A stretch of DNA of 64,000 bases from Bacteroidota bacterium (GCA_019695345.1 JAIBAE010000016.1:1-64000); one strand, 5' to 3'. Positions 53,066 through 62,145 are shown, counted from the stretch's first letter. Numbers and translations are program-made. Notes: generated by a model from the sequence alone, not told the origin.

Positions 53066-54730
53066 ATGAATTCAACAACAATCAATCTTGAATCGTTACT
53101 CGACCTAAGTGCAAAACTGAACGAGAGTAATAGCGTGGAGTATATCCTTAATGCGGCATTGCTTAGCCTGATGGGGAAGTTGCGCATTATGCGAACAGCG
53201 GCGTTGATTCCGGTTAAAGATAGATTACAAGTTCTTGTATCTAAAGGGAAACTGCAAAACGCTGAATACAACAAGATTAATTGTGCCACATTGTTCGAAG
53301 TAACAGAAGAGAATCCCGATTTATTGAGCGACGGATTTGTTACATGTGCACCAATTTGTTCTCGCGGGGAGTTGCGCGCCGTGATATGCTTAGGCAACAA
53401 CATCACCAAAACCCCTTTAGATGGCACAGAAAAACAGTATGTAACGTTAGTGTGTACTATCATTGCTAACGCTTTGCAAACAGCCGAGTTTGTTCATCAC
53501 TTGATACAAGAGAAGGCATCGGTAGAAGCGCGTAACCAGTTGTTGCAAACAATGTTTGATATGAGCTTGGAGTTAAGCTCTACATTTACCAAGGAACAAA
53601 TACTGCAGACATTCTCCTTTAGGTTAATGGGACAGCTAATGGTTAGTAAGTTTGCCTTAGCACTAAAACGTCCTGATGGTTCAATGGAACTACTAGCTAA
53701 CCGATTTCCCATAACATTTACCGATGAACAACTTGAGTTACTTCAGTTGTTACGTAAAACTATCTTTACGAATGCTATAGAATTACCTGAACGCATTCGT
53801 GGTGTAATACAGGAACAGAATATTGCAGTTTTAACTCCGCTAACAGTAAAAGGTGAGGTGCGCGGTGTGTTGGCAATTGGAAAAAAACTACACGGTGAAT
53901 TTACCGAAACGGAAACCAAGTTTGTGGAATCGTTAGGTTCAACAGTAGTTACTGCGTTAGAGAACTCCAGATTATTCCAGGAAGAATTAGAGAAAAAGAA
54001 ACTTGAAAGTGAGTTGGACATTGCTAAGCAAATTCAACGTAAACTCCTACCCGATGTATTGCCAACCCTGCCCGGTTTTGATATTGCCGGAATGAATATT
54101 TCATCGAAGCAAGTTGGTGGCGATTATTATGATGTAATACCGCTTCCTAACAATGTAGCCCATGTTGCTATTGCAGATGTTTCGGGAAAAGGGATGCCTG
54201 CTTCGTTGTTAATGGCAAATGTTCAGGCTGCGTTGCGTGTGTTGGTTCCGTTGCAATTACACCTGCCTGATATGATTGCCCGGCTTAATGACATCGTATA
54301 TACAAATACCAGTGCTGATAAGTTTGTTACATTCTTTGGCGCACATGTTCATGCAACCGAGCGGAAGATTGAGTTTACTAATGCAGGACACAATCCTCCG
54401 TTACTTTGTAAAACAAATGGCGATATTATTGAGCTCAGCGATGGTGGCTTGATACTTGGTGTTATGGAAAGTATGATACCTTACAAGCAAGGTTGTATTG
54501 TAATGGAAAAAGGTGATGTGTTGTTAATGTTTACCGATGGCGTTAACGAAGCTATGGATGAAGACAACAAAGAATTTGGTGATGACAGGTTAAAGATGGT
54601 TTTATGTGACCACGCGCACCTAAGCTCCAACGAGATATTAAATGTTATTGTGCGCGACATAAAGCAACACGCAGGTAAAGCCCCGCAAAGCGACGATATT
54701 ACTCTTTTAGTTATTAAGGCAGTAGAATGA
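53066..54730 (+). CDS. GAF-domain PP2C/SpoIIE-type serine phosphatase
   Basis: Regulatory protein phosphatase of 554 residues. Two GAF-like sensor regions (about 10-150 and 165-310) are followed by a linker helix (LESELDIAKQIQRKLLP) and a PPM/SpoIIE catalytic domain. Metal-binding motifs are VGGDYYDV, IADVSGKGMPASLLMAN, NAGHNPPLL, FTDGVNEAMDED and KAPQSDDITLLVI. Proteins of this build act on anti-sigma antagonists or other phosphoserine partners. No partner switch genes are adjacent. Its stop overlaps the ruvA ATG (ATGA). Confidence 0.92.
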   Translation: MNSTTINLESLLDLSAKLNESNSVEYILNAALLSLMGKLRIMRTAALIPVKDRLQVLVSKGKLQNAEYNKINCATLFEVTEENPDLLSDGFVTCAPICSRGELRAVICLGNNITKTPLDGTEKQYVTLVCTIIANALQTAEFVHHLIQEKASVEARNQLLQTMFDMSLELSSTFTKEQILQTFSFRLMGQLMVSKFALALKRPDGSMELLANRFPITFTDEQLELLQLLRKTIFTNAIELPERIRGVIQEQNIAVLTPLTVKGEVRGVLAIGKKLHGEFTETETKFVESLGSTVVTALENSRLFQEELEKKKLESELDIAKQIQRKLLPDVLPTLPGFDIAGMNISSKQVGGDYYDVIPLPNNVAHVAIADVSGKGMPASLLMANVQAALRVLVPLQLHLPDMIARLNDIVYTNTSADKFVTFFGAHVHATERKIEFTNAGHNPPLLCKTNGDIIELSDGGLILGVMESMIPYKQGCIVMEKGDVLLMFTDGVNEAMDEDNKEFGDDRLKMVLCDHAHLSSNEILNVIVRDIKQHAGKAPQSDDITLLVIKAVE

Positions 54731-55326
54731 TTGCTCGATTACAAGGAACGTTAATAGAAAAGTCAACCAACGAAGTTGTTGTAGATTGTAACGGCGTTGG
54801 ATATGTAGCTTCGGTTTCCGTTGCTACATCGGAAGTGATGCAGTTGGGTGAAAAAGTATCGGTGTATACTTATCTGGCAGTACGAGAGGATGCTCTGCAA
54901 TTGTTTGGCTTTGCTACCAAAGAGGAACGCGATATGTTCTTACTTCTTACGTCAATTTCCGGGATTGGTGGCAAGATTGCATTAGGATTACTGTCGGCTG
55001 CAAGTATCAAGGAGTTACAACAAGCAATTGTAGAAAAGAACGCAACGTTCCTACAACGATTACCCGGCATTGGTAAAAAAACTGCAGAACGTATTGTGTT
55101 GGAATTGCAGGACAAAGTTCAAACACTTGCTATTGGGGTTGATAAAGCGCAGGTGAGTGGAGGAATGTCGTTTGTGCAAAGTGAGGCGGTAGCAGCATTA
55201 TCGGCATTGGGATATCAGCGGGCAGCAGCTGAAAAAGCTGTGAAGAATGCAATGCAAGAACAACCAAGTTTACAATGGACTGCGGAATCGTTGATTCGTG
55301 CTGCCCTGAAGAATGCAGCAAAGTAA
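54727..55326 (+). CDS. ruvA: Holliday junction DNA helicase subunit RuvA
   Basis: Binds the four-way junction and loads RuvB. 199 residues. N-terminal OB fold (MIARLQGTLIEKSTNEVVV, GYVASVSVATS), the tandem helix-hairpin-helix region with LLTSISGIGGKIALGLLSA and LQRLPGIGKKTAERIVLEL, then the flexible linker and C-terminal domain III (AVAALSALGYQRAAAEKAV). Full length; translationally coupled to the phosphatase gene. Confidence 0.96.
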   Translation: MIARLQGTLIEKSTNEVVVDCNGVGYVASVSVATSEVMQLGEKVSVYTYLAVREDALQLFGFATKEERDMFLLLTSISGIGGKIALGLLSAASIKELQQAIVEKNATFLQRLPGIGKKTAERIVLELQDKVQTLAIGVDKAQVSGGMSFVQSEAVAALSALGYQRAAAEKAVKNAMQEQPSLQWTAESLIRAALKNAAK

Positions 55327-55363
55327 TTTGTCTAACTAAACGATTCGTGTTTTGAATACACTG

Positions 55364-55429
55364 AGGTTCTTTCCGGCAAGACGAGGATGTGTTTGTTGAG
55401 TATTGACCTGGTGCCGCTGTGCTAACAAA
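55364..55429 (-). repeat. family A intergenic repeat, single unit (A10)
   Basis: On the reverse strand it begins TTTGTTAGCACAGCGGCACC, passes ACAAACACATCC and ends TTGCCGGAAAGAACC. It lies between ruvA and the HisA-like gene. Confidence 0.75.
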
Positions 55430-55458
55430 AAATTATTGATTATTAGAGTTATTACGTT

Positions 55459-56205
55459 ATGATGTTAATAATACCTGCAATGGACTTTACACAAGGCCAT
55501 TGTGTGAGGAAAATACAAGGTGAACCGGGTACTGAGCATTTTTACGAGCAACTATCGGAGAACCCGCATGAGTTGGCGAAGTTGTGGAGGATAGAAAATG
55601 CAAAGTCTTTACATATAACTGATAGAGACAGTTTAAATGGGAACGATAATTCGGATAACATTGCTTCGATAAATGATGTGATTGATGCCGTTGATATTCC
55701 CGTAGAGTTGTATTCGGATTTTAAATCGGTTGAGGAGTGTGAGCATTGGTTGGAAGAAGGTTGCTTCAGGTTGGTGTTAACAACATTATTGTTGGATGAC
55801 CCCGATGGCGTGCGAAGGTTAGTTAAAGAATTTACGGCAAGCAGAGTTGTTTTAGGAATGCGTACTAATAACAGAATGGTAGAGTTTGCAGGAGAGTATC
55901 CGGCAATGAGAGATACAGATTTTGCAATGCTGGCAAAAGATGTTGGTATAAAGCGTATTGTGTACAGTGATGCTAATTGGGAAGGCACCTATTTTGGACC
56001 AGATGTAGAAACTTTAAAAGCTGTTGCACAAGATACGGGTATGAGAATTACCGCATCAGGTGGAATTGATTCGCCGCAAGAATTATGGATGATTCAGGAC
56101 TTGTATACATATGGTGTTGACTCCGTAGTTGTAGGCAGGGCCTTGTTTGAGAACCGATTTCCATGTCAGAAAATTTGGAGATTAATTGAAGCAGAAACTA
56201 AGTGA
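55459..56205 (+). CDS. divergent HisA-family protein
   Basis: A 248-residue TIM-barrel protein clearly related to HisA, the phosphoribosyl-formimino isomerase of histidine synthesis. The start IIPAMDF carries the first catalytic Asp (Asp9). YSDANWEGTYFGPDVETL matches the DGTL/GPN segment, and ASGGIDSPQELWMIQDL with VVVGRALFE keeps the C-terminal phosphate site. However, the first phosphate loop (GGGIR in HisA) reads YSDFK at residues 85-89, and the second catalytic Asp aligns with Met134 (LGMRTNN). It may be a paralogue with another role or a reshaped enzyme. No other his genes are present. Confidence 0.8.
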   Translation: MMLIIPAMDFTQGHCVRKIQGEPGTEHFYEQLSENPHELAKLWRIENAKSLHITDRDSLNGNDNSDNIASINDVIDAVDIPVELYSDFKSVEECEHWLEEGCFRLVLTTLLLDDPDGVRRLVKEFTASRVVLGMRTNNRMVEFAGEYPAMRDTDFAMLAKDVGIKRIVYSDANWEGTYFGPDVETLKAVAQDTGMRITASGGIDSPQELWMIQDLYTYGVDSVVVGRALFENRFPCQKIWRLIEAETK

Positions 56206-56275
56206 TAATAGCTCTTACTATTAATGTGTTTACACCTGAAAAAGTATTGTGGATAAAACGGTAGAAAAAAAAATC

Positions 56276-56306
56276 TTGACTTCCGTGTGAAATAGATTTA
56301 TTTTCG
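56276..56306 (+). promoter_or_regulatory. candidate promoter TTG-N20-TATTTTCG of the division gene cluster
   Basis: CTTG lies 20 nt before TATTTTCG, one mismatch from TAnnTTTG, followed by CGCC. Transcription would start near 56313, just before a small ORF and ftsQ. Confidence 0.45.
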
Positions 56307-56319
56307 CGCCACGTTTGTA

Positions 56320-56457
56320 ATGGAGCAGCAACCATTACATCTGTTCAAACCAAAAAAATTGTCAATTGATAATCCCGAATCGTCAGTTTGGCTTTGTGGT
56401 ATTCAGCAGTTGGTAACAATTGTTGAAGTGCTATTGATTTTTATTTTTTGTATATGA
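56320..56457 (+). CDS. possible 45-residue upstream peptide overlapping ftsQ
   Basis: ATG to TGA, 45 codons plus stop. The polar N-terminal half (MEQQPLHLFKPKKLSI) is followed after a short middle by a hydrophobic C-terminus (LVTIVEVLLIFIFCI). Its TGA overlaps the ftsQ ATG as ATGA, and its ATG is about 7 nt after the predicted transcription start. It could be a leader peptide, a small membrane protein or chance. I do not recognise a family. Confidence 0.3.
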   Translation: MEQQPLHLFKPKKLSIDNPESSVWLCGIQQLVTIVEVLLIFIFCI

Positions 56458-57212
56458 ATCATACAAGCACAAGCGAGCTACATAAGGAAAGAGGGATAGG
56501 TCAGTTTCTTGTGTATGTGTTGGTTGCTTTGTTTTTTGTTGGGGCTGCCATTAAATGGAACTCCAGACAAAAGATTACCAACCTTTCCTTAAAAGGAAAC
56601 ACCTACATTACAACTGAGGAAATTCAATCCTTATGTACTCAAGATAGCACTGAATCAAATTCAACAATTGATTTAGCACAAACAAGAAGCTTAGTATTAC
56701 AGCATCCGTTTGTTAGAAATGCATCTGTTGAGCACATAAACTCTAACAATGTTTCTATAACAATAACTGAACGAGTGCCCATTGCAGTACTTTTGCTTAA
56801 CGATGGTTCTCTGAAATACGTAGATGAAGAAAATGTGATTCTTCCGTATAGAGTTATTAATGGAATGGCAGACCTTCCGTTGATTAGGGGACTTCAGAAA
56901 AACAGTTCTTTAGAAATTGATACCAATTACTTGCAAAAATGTGTAGCCCTGTTAAATCAGGTTACCCATGAAACCCAGAAGTATATTGCTAATGATATAT
57001 CAGAGATGATAGTAAACAGACAACTTGGTTTGTTGAAGCTGAAAACCTCCGAATCTAACGCAACTATATTGATGGGAAGTATGGAAACAGTTGAAGAAAA
57101 TTTATCGAAACTGAATGCAATGTATGAGTATTGTTCTAAACAAAACAACATGAGATTACAAGGTTTGGTTGATTTACGTTGGAAGAATAAGGTTATAATT
57201 AGAAACAGTTAA
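56454..57212 (+). CDS. ftsQ: cell division protein FtsQ/DivIB
   Basis: Bitopic divisome protein linking FtsA/FtsZ to septal wall synthesis. 252 residues: a short cytoplasmic start, one TM helix (FLVYVLVALFFVGAAI, about residues 18-35), then a POTRA domain (ITNLSLKGNTYITTEEIQ, LQHPFVRNASVEHINSNNVSITITER) and a beta domain. Sequence conservation is low, as usual for FtsQ, but the order before ftsA and ftsZ supports the call. ATG 56454 was chosen over a TTG two codons upstream. Confidence 0.88.
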   Translation: MNHTSTSELHKERGIGQFLVYVLVALFFVGAAIKWNSRQKITNLSLKGNTYITTEEIQSLCTQDSTESNSTIDLAQTRSLVLQHPFVRNASVEHINSNNVSITITERVPIAVLLLNDGSLKYVDEENVILPYRVINGMADLPLIRGLQKNSSLEIDTNYLQKCVALLNQVTHETQKYIANDISEMIVNRQLGLLKLKTSESNATILMGSMETVEENLSKLNAMYEYCSKQNNMRLQGLVDLRWKNKVIIRNS

Positions 57213-57295
57213 TCTCTTGCTTGTAGTTGGTTAATTTGAAGGGACGTTCTTTTAACCAATAACCCGCAAAACATAGATAAACGGATTTACATCTT

Positions 57296-57301
57296 GGGGG
57301 G
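57296..57301 (+). promoter_or_regulatory. six-G ribosome binding site of ftsA
   Basis: GGGGGG followed by AAACC and the ATG. The same layout, six G then AAAT, precedes ftsZ. It is unusually strong for a window in which many genes lack a clear Shine-Dalgarno. Confidence 0.55.
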
Positions 57302-57306
57302 AAACC

Positions 57307-58638
57307 ATGATAGCCACTAAAAATCAGTCCACGGATAGGGCAGATATAATTGATGCTTCTTCGCGTCCGGATATTATTGTAGGTTTAGACATTGGTACTA
57401 CCAAAATATGCGTTATTGTAGCAGCTCCAGACCGCGAACATGATACCGTAAACATTCTTGGCGTTGGTGTTGCAGAAAGCTCCGGCTTAAACCGTGGGGT
57501 TGTTGTTAATATCGAGAAGACAGTTCGCTCAATTGAATTAGCTGTAGAGCGTGCAGAAATGAGTAGCGGTGTTAAAATACACGATGTATATGTTGGTATT
57601 GCCGGCGATCATATCCAATCATTCCAAACAAGAAACATTATTGCAATCTCAAATCCATCCGGAGAAATTACTCAATCGGACGTACAAAGATTGATAGAAG
57701 ACTCACATAACATTGCAATACCATCGGATAGAAGAATTCTCCATATCATTCCACAAGATTTTATCATTGACGGACAGGACGGAATTACCGACCCAATTGG
57801 TATGAGTGGTGTGCGTATGGAAGCAAATGTTCATGTTGTTACCGGTTTGGTAACAGCTATACAGAACATCCACCGTTGTATTGAACGTGCCGGGTTAAAA
57901 GTTCGGGAGTTGGTATTAGAGCCAATTGCAAGCAGTCATGCTGTATTAGATAAAGCAGAAAAAGAAATAGGTGTAGCATTAGTAGATATTGGCGGTGGCA
58001 CAACCGATGTTGCAATATTTGAAGACGGTGTTATCCGTCACACCGCAATGTTTGGTATTGCTGGTAATAAAGTAACGGATGATGTGAAAAAAGGTTTGGG
58101 AATAATCCAAACCCAGGCTGAGTCTGTTAAACTTACATATGGCCACGCACATCAGCAAAGCATTATGCAAGACGAAGTGTTTATGATTCCCGGTATTAAC
58201 GGACGTAAACCAATGGAAGTATCAAAGAGTTTGCTTTGCCAGATTATTCAGCCAAGAATGGAAGAGATATTTGAATTTGCATTTGCTGAAATCAAACGCA
58301 GTGGATATGCAAGAAATCTCTCCGGTGGTATAGTAATAACCGGCGGTTGTTCGCAATTACGCGGAGCAGAAGAATTAGCAGAGCAAGTATTTGGTATGCC
58401 TGTAAAAATAGGGATACCATCGGGAGTGATAGAAGGTGGATTGGCACCGGAAGTTCAAGCACCAATGTATGCTACGGCTGTTGGGTTAGTATTGTATGCC
58501 TTAAATTCCAATGCAAATGTACATCAGGAAATTCCTTATCAAGATGTACAAACACCAATATCACCTTCTCAAAAAACAAATGAAAACGGATATAAAACAT
58601 TCATCAGTAGGGTAAAGAATTTTTTTGATGAATTATAA
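57307..58638 (+). CDS. ftsA: cell division protein FtsA
   Basis: Actin-like ATPase that tethers FtsZ filaments to the membrane. 443 residues. Phosphate-1 motif IIVGLDIGTTKICVIVAA, the 1C subdomain region with GDHIQSFQTRN, phosphate-2 ALVDIGGGTTDVAIF, adenosine motif GGIVITGGCSQLRG, and a C-terminal amphipathic membrane-targeting helix (FISRVKNFFDEL). The N-terminus has about 20 residues before the first motif. 35 nt upstream of ftsZ, same operon. Confidence 0.97.
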   Translation: MIATKNQSTDRADIIDASSRPDIIVGLDIGTTKICVIVAAPDREHDTVNILGVGVAESSGLNRGVVVNIEKTVRSIELAVERAEMSSGVKIHDVYVGIAGDHIQSFQTRNIIAISNPSGEITQSDVQRLIEDSHNIAIPSDRRILHIIPQDFIIDGQDGITDPIGMSGVRMEANVHVVTGLVTAIQNIHRCIERAGLKVRELVLEPIASSHAVLDKAEKEIGVALVDIGGGTTDVAIFEDGVIRHTAMFGIAGNKVTDDVKKGLGIIQTQAESVKLTYGHAHQQSIMQDEVFMIPGINGRKPMEVSKSLLCQIIQPRMEEIFEFAFAEIKRSGYARNLSGGIVITGGCSQLRGAEELAEQVFGMPVKIGIPSGVIEGGLAPEVQAPMYATAVGLVLYALNSNANVHQEIPYQDVQTPISPSQKTNENGYKTFISRVKNFFDEL

Positions 58639-58663
58639 TAGTTATACAAATAATTTCTCAATC

Positions 58664-58669
58664 GGGGGG
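58664..58669 (+). promoter_or_regulatory. six-G ribosome binding site of ftsZ
   Basis: GGGGGG, 4 nt before the ATG; matches the ftsA site. Confidence 0.55.
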
Positions 58670-58673
58670 AAAT

Positions 58674-60038
58674 ATGCCAATTGAATTAGACTGTACACCA
58701 ACATCCGGTGCTAAAATCCGGGTAGTAGGTGTTGGTGGTGGTGGAGGAAACGCCATCAACAGTATGATTAAGCGCGGATTGAACGGCGTAGACTTTATTG
58801 CCGCAAATACCGATGCTCAGGCCTTGCAGGCAAACCTTGCAGGTACAAAAGTTCAGATAGGAAAAGATTTAACACGTGGTTTAGGTGCAGGTGCTGACCC
58901 AACTATTGGCGAATTAGCCGTAGAGGAAAGCATAGAGGATGTTCGTGAAGCACTAAATCAAAGTGACATGATATTTGTTACTGCCGGTATGGGTGGCGGA
59001 ACAGGCACCGGTGGTGCACCTGTAATTGCTCGTATTGGTAGAGAATTAAATGCGTTAGTTGTTGGTATAGTTACCAAACCATTCAACTGGGAAGCACGTA
59101 AGCGCTCTCATTCAGCCGAGCATGGAATTTCATCGTTACGCAAACATGTAGATGCGTTAATTGTAATTCCTAATCAGAAACTCATGAACATTATTGATAA
59201 GAATACCTCGTTTGTACAGGCATTCCAAAAAGTTGATGATGTGTTGTATAACGCAACAAAAGGTATTGCTGATATTATTAGTGGAAACGGATATGTAAAT
59301 GTAGATTTTGCAGACGTTCGCACTATTATGAAAGGCATGGGCGATGCTTTAATGGGAATTGGTATTGCACGTGGCGAATGCAGAGCATTAGAAGCGGCAA
59401 TCAATGCAATAAACTCACCATTGTTAGAAGGCGTAAGTATTAAAGGTGCTAAAGGTGTACTTGTTAATATTACAGCAAGCAGTGATGTAAGTATGCAAGA
59501 AGTTGGCGATGCAATAGCAACCATAGAAGAAGCAGCAGGCGATGATGTAAACTTGATATTTGGTGTTGTGTTTAACGAAGAGTTAGGCGACCAATTAATG
59601 GTTACAGTTGTTGCTACAGGATTTAACAAAGAAGCAATGGAAGAAACAACGGTTGATTTACAAACCGAAGTACTTCCACATATCCAACAGCAGATGCAAA
59701 GCCACATGCAAAATGCACATGTTCAGCAAGTTGAAGTTGTGGCACAAGTTCAGGAACAATTTGTTTATCAAGAAACCAAGATTGCAGCCAACGGTGGTGG
59801 AGTAGTAAGCACACCACAGTTTATTGGTGCTGTTCAACAACAACAGCAACGCTCTATCCCGGCAGCTGCACCAATTGGTGTTGGTGAAACAACTAAATAC
59901 GATGCTCCGGCGTATGCGCGCAGAAACGGTTCTATTCCTTTGAATAACACTGCAGCTGCAACCGTTACAACGGACAACGATTTGAAAGATAAATCACCTA
60001 TTGAAAAACCAGCATTCTTACGTAAGATCATGGATTGA
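58674..60038 (+). CDS. ftsZ: cell division GTPase FtsZ
   Basis: Tubulin homologue forming the division ring. 454 residues, on the long side because of a Gln-rich C-terminal linker (about 325-435, with [14 protein letters not shown] and VQQQQQRS). GTP-binding parts are [14 protein letters not shown], the signature [15 protein letters not shown], and the T7 catalytic loop VNVDFADV. The C-terminal conserved peptide is [11 protein letters not shown], the docking site for FtsA and similar partners. Last gene of the ftsQ-A-Z cluster. Confidence 0.98.
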   Translation: MPIELDCTPTSGAKIRVVGVGGGGGNAINSMIKRGLNGVDFIAANTDAQALQANLAGTKVQIGKDLTRGLGAGADPTIGELAVEESIEDVREALNQSDMIFVTAGMGGGTGTGGAPVIARIGRELNALVVGIVTKPFNWEARKRSHSAEHGISSLRKHVDALIVIPNQKLMNIIDKNTSFVQAFQKVDDVLYNATKGIADIISGNGYVNVDFADVRTIMKGMGDALMGIGIARGECRALEAAINAINSPLLEGVSIKGAKGVLVNITASSDVSMQEVGDAIATIEEAAGDDVNLIFGVVFNEELGDQLMVTVVATGFNKEAMEETTVDLQTEVLPHIQQQMQSHMQNAHVQQVEVVAQVQEQFVYQETKIAANGGGVVSTPQFIGAVQQQQQRSIPAAAPIGVGETTKYDAPAYARRNGSIPLNNTAAATVTTDNDLKDKSPIEKPAFLRKIMD

Positions 60039-60101
60039 TCGATGTTGCCGGTTTTACTCTGCAACGAGTCATGGAGGACCTTTTTGTTTATTTGTCAGTC
60101 A

Positions 60102-60173
60102 GGTTGTGGTCACCATACTTACCCTACACTACGTCCCAGATAATTGTGGTTTCCTCCCACAAGTTCCACAACC
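60102..60173 (+). other. nested, mutually exclusive inverted repeats downstream of ftsZ
   Basis: GGTTGTGG (60102) can pair with CCACAACC (60166). Between them TTGTGG (60144) can pair with CCACAA (60157). The sequences overlap so that alternative pairings exclude each other. It lies in the ftsZ 3' region, just before the terminator. No gene is seen here. Confidence 0.4.
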
Positions 60174-60176
60174 AGG

Positions 60177-60213
60177 CAACGTCCCGCAATCCCTCGCGGG
60201 ACGTTGTTTTTTT
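60177..60213 (+). terminator. terminator of the fts operon
   Basis: An 11-bp perfect stem (CAACGTCCCGC with GCGGGACGTTG, 8-nt loop) is followed by seven T, 139 nt after the ftsZ stop. Confidence 0.93.
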
Positions 60214-60222
60214 AAAGAGATT

Positions 60223-60388
60223 TTCTGCTTCGCTGTCCGAGTCAATCCTCAAACAAATTAACATACATTCACAGGCGGATATGAACTCCTTATGCTATCT
60301 TCGTAGGGTGTTCGTGATGTACGGATTTCTCCTGCAAGAAATAGGGTATTACGTTACCATTGGTAAGGTGCAGTCACGCGATAGCAAA
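60223..60388. repeat. family A intergenic repeat, inverted pair (A11)
   Basis: The left end TTCTGCTTCGCTGTCCGAGTC is diverged and leads to GGCGGATATGAACTCC. The right arm (reverse strand) runs from TTTGCTATCGCGTGACTGCACC to TTGCAGGAGAAATCC. With the terminator it fills the 361-bp gap between ftsZ and the EamA gene. Confidence 0.75.
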
Positions 60389-60399
60389 TAATACTATAT

Positions 60400-61362
60400 A
60401 TGAATAAAGAAACAATTGGAATACTTGCCTGTCTGGTTACTGTGATATGTTGGACCGGCGGAACATTTGCATTTACACGGGCATCGCGGTTGTATGCGCC
60501 GGCATCGGTGAACAGAGTGCGGTTGTTGTTTGCGTTAGTAATTTTAACTGTTGTTGTAAGTGCTGTATTGATGGTATGGCCTTGGCAATTGTTTGGTATT
60601 GCGCACATAGAACCATTCTTTTGGTTTGGTGTTTCCGGAATTATTGGGTTTACGCTTGGAGACCATTTTTCGTTTTATTCCTTTAGGATATTAGGAAGCC
60701 GAAGAGCGACTGTGTTGGTTAGTATTGCTCCGGCGGCATCGTTACTTTCGGGGATGTATATGCTGGATGAGCATTTATCGTGGGTTGGATTTTTAGGAAT
60801 GATAATCTCGATTGGTGGATTGCTATTACTTACGCTATCCCGCAAAGAACAACAGGATGTTATAGATGAAGGTTATGGGTCGTTTAAGAAGGGGATACTG
60901 TTTGGATTAGCCGGCGCAGTTTGCCAAGGAGTTGGTTTGGTGTTATCCAAAAAAGGATTTACCTCGGCCGAGCCTATGATAATTCATCCGTTGTATGCTA
61001 CATGGATGCGTTTGATAACTGCAACGGTGAGCGGTTTTGTTGTGTACTCTTTTGTTAACAACCCGTTGAGAGAAGTTGTACACGTGGTGCGACATAGAGA
61101 AATATTCTCACCTGTATTACGAGGAACTATATTAGGTCCGGTACTTGGAGTTACGTTCTCGTTGTTAGCCGCGGGTTCCATTGAAGTATCGGTTGCACAA
61201 ACAATTTTATCGCTTACTCCGGTGTTTGTTATGATTACCTCAATGGTATTACATAAAGAGAAGATTCATGCAACATCGATATTAGCAGTTGCAATATGTC
61301 TGCTGGGTGTGTTTGTGTTGGTATGGCGTAATGTTATTTATACGTATTTCTTTGGAGTATAA
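60400..61362 (+). CDS. EamA/DMT-family transporter
   Basis: Polytopic inner-membrane transporter of 320 residues with about ten hydrophobic segments in two EamA repeats. The first repeat contains ILACLVTVICWTGGTFAF and GFTLGDHFSFYSFRILGSRRA. The second contains GLAGAVCQGVGLVLSKKGF and SVAQTILSLTPVFVMITSM, the usual end-of-repeat signature. The substrate (metabolite export or import) cannot be told. It is 2 nt before the M15 peptidase gene, so they form one unit. Confidence 0.88.
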   Translation: MNKETIGILACLVTVICWTGGTFAFTRASRLYAPASVNRVRLLFALVILTVVVSAVLMVWPWQLFGIAHIEPFFWFGVSGIIGFTLGDHFSFYSFRILGSRRATVLVSIAPAASLLSGMYMLDEHLSWVGFLGMIISIGGLLLLTLSRKEQQDVIDEGYGSFKKGILFGLAGAVCQGVGLVLSKKGFTSAEPMIIHPLYATWMRLITATVSGFVVYSFVNNPLREVVHVVRHREIFSPVLRGTILGPVLGVTFSLLAAGSIEVSVAQTILSLTPVFVMITSMVLHKEKIHATSILAVAICLLGVFVLVWRNVIYTYFFGV

Positions 61363-61364
61363 AT

Positions 61365-62144
61365 ATGAGCAAGAAGATTCTACTTCCAGTTATGTGCTTG
61401 TTTTTGCTTCTTCTCTCGTTTATAAACAAACAACCACATACAAATGTGGCCAATATATATTCCAAAGCCTACCCTGCAACTGTGGTAATAAATAGTGATA
61501 ATACAGTATCAGTAAACAAAGGGAGGCATTTGCAGATAGAACCAAAATCAACGCAACAAGATTTTGAGCAATGGTTGAATAATGCCACTTTAACCGACCA
61601 GCTGGAACAAGAATATACAAAAGGAAGTATGACAGTTGTCCCTGCAATAAACTTCGACCCAGGTCGCGCGCGTTGTGAAGAATTTTTTGAAGAAATGTAC
61701 GGTCATAATGCGGGTGAGGTTATTAAGAACTGCACAACAATACAATGGGTGGATGGAACACCGTTAGTAGTAACGAAAGTAAATGGTGTTGATAAACATT
61801 TTAGGCAGATTGTTGCTGAGTTAAAGAAGTTGCCTTCTACATTTAGTAAGTATCTGACTAAACCCGGAGGCACGTATAACTGGAGAAACATTGCCGGAAC
61901 AAACAGACGTAGCACACATAGTTACGGAATTGCTATTGATATAAATGTAGGTCAATCTCACTATTGGAGAAATAGTACGGCAGATAAAAAAGGTGTGTAT
62001 CCCTATAAAAACAAAATCCCTATGGAGATTGTAAACATTTTTGAGAAACATGGATTTATTTGGGGTGGCAAGTGGTATCATTACGACACCATGCACTTTG
62101 AATACCGTCCGGAGTTATGTTCAACCGAATGCTCGTGTAATTAG
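61365..62144 (+). CDS. M15-family peptidase (D,D-carboxypeptidase/endopeptidase type)
   Basis: Zinc peptidase that trims peptidoglycan peptides in the periplasm. 259 residues. N-terminal signal or anchor (KKILLPVMCLFLLLLSFI). The metal and catalytic motifs of M15 enzymes are visible late in the chain: TNRRSTHSYGIAIDIN (His and Asp ligands) and KWYHYDTMHFEYRPEL (His ligand). The upstream 140 residues are not a recognisable binding domain. Exact cleavage (D,D or L,D) is not inferable. It lies directly before a DUF4846-type protein gene. Confidence 0.85.
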   Translation: MSKKILLPVMCLFLLLLSFINKQPHTNVANIYSKAYPATVVINSDNTVSVNKGRHLQIEPKSTQQDFEQWLNNATLTDQLEQEYTKGSMTVVPAINFDPGRARCEEFFEEMYGHNAGEVIKNCTTIQWVDGTPLVVTKVNGVDKHFRQIVAELKKLPSTFSKYLTKPGGTYNWRNIAGTNRRSTHSYGIAIDINVGQSHYWRNSTADKKGVYPYKNKIPMEIVNIFEKHGFIWGGKWYHYDTMHFEYRPELCSTECSCN

Positions 62145-62145
62145 T

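Noticed and set aside
60035-60391. 118-codon open frame after ftsZ
   Set aside because: It crosses a strong terminator and repeat A11 and overlaps the ftsZ stop. Its translation shows no domain.
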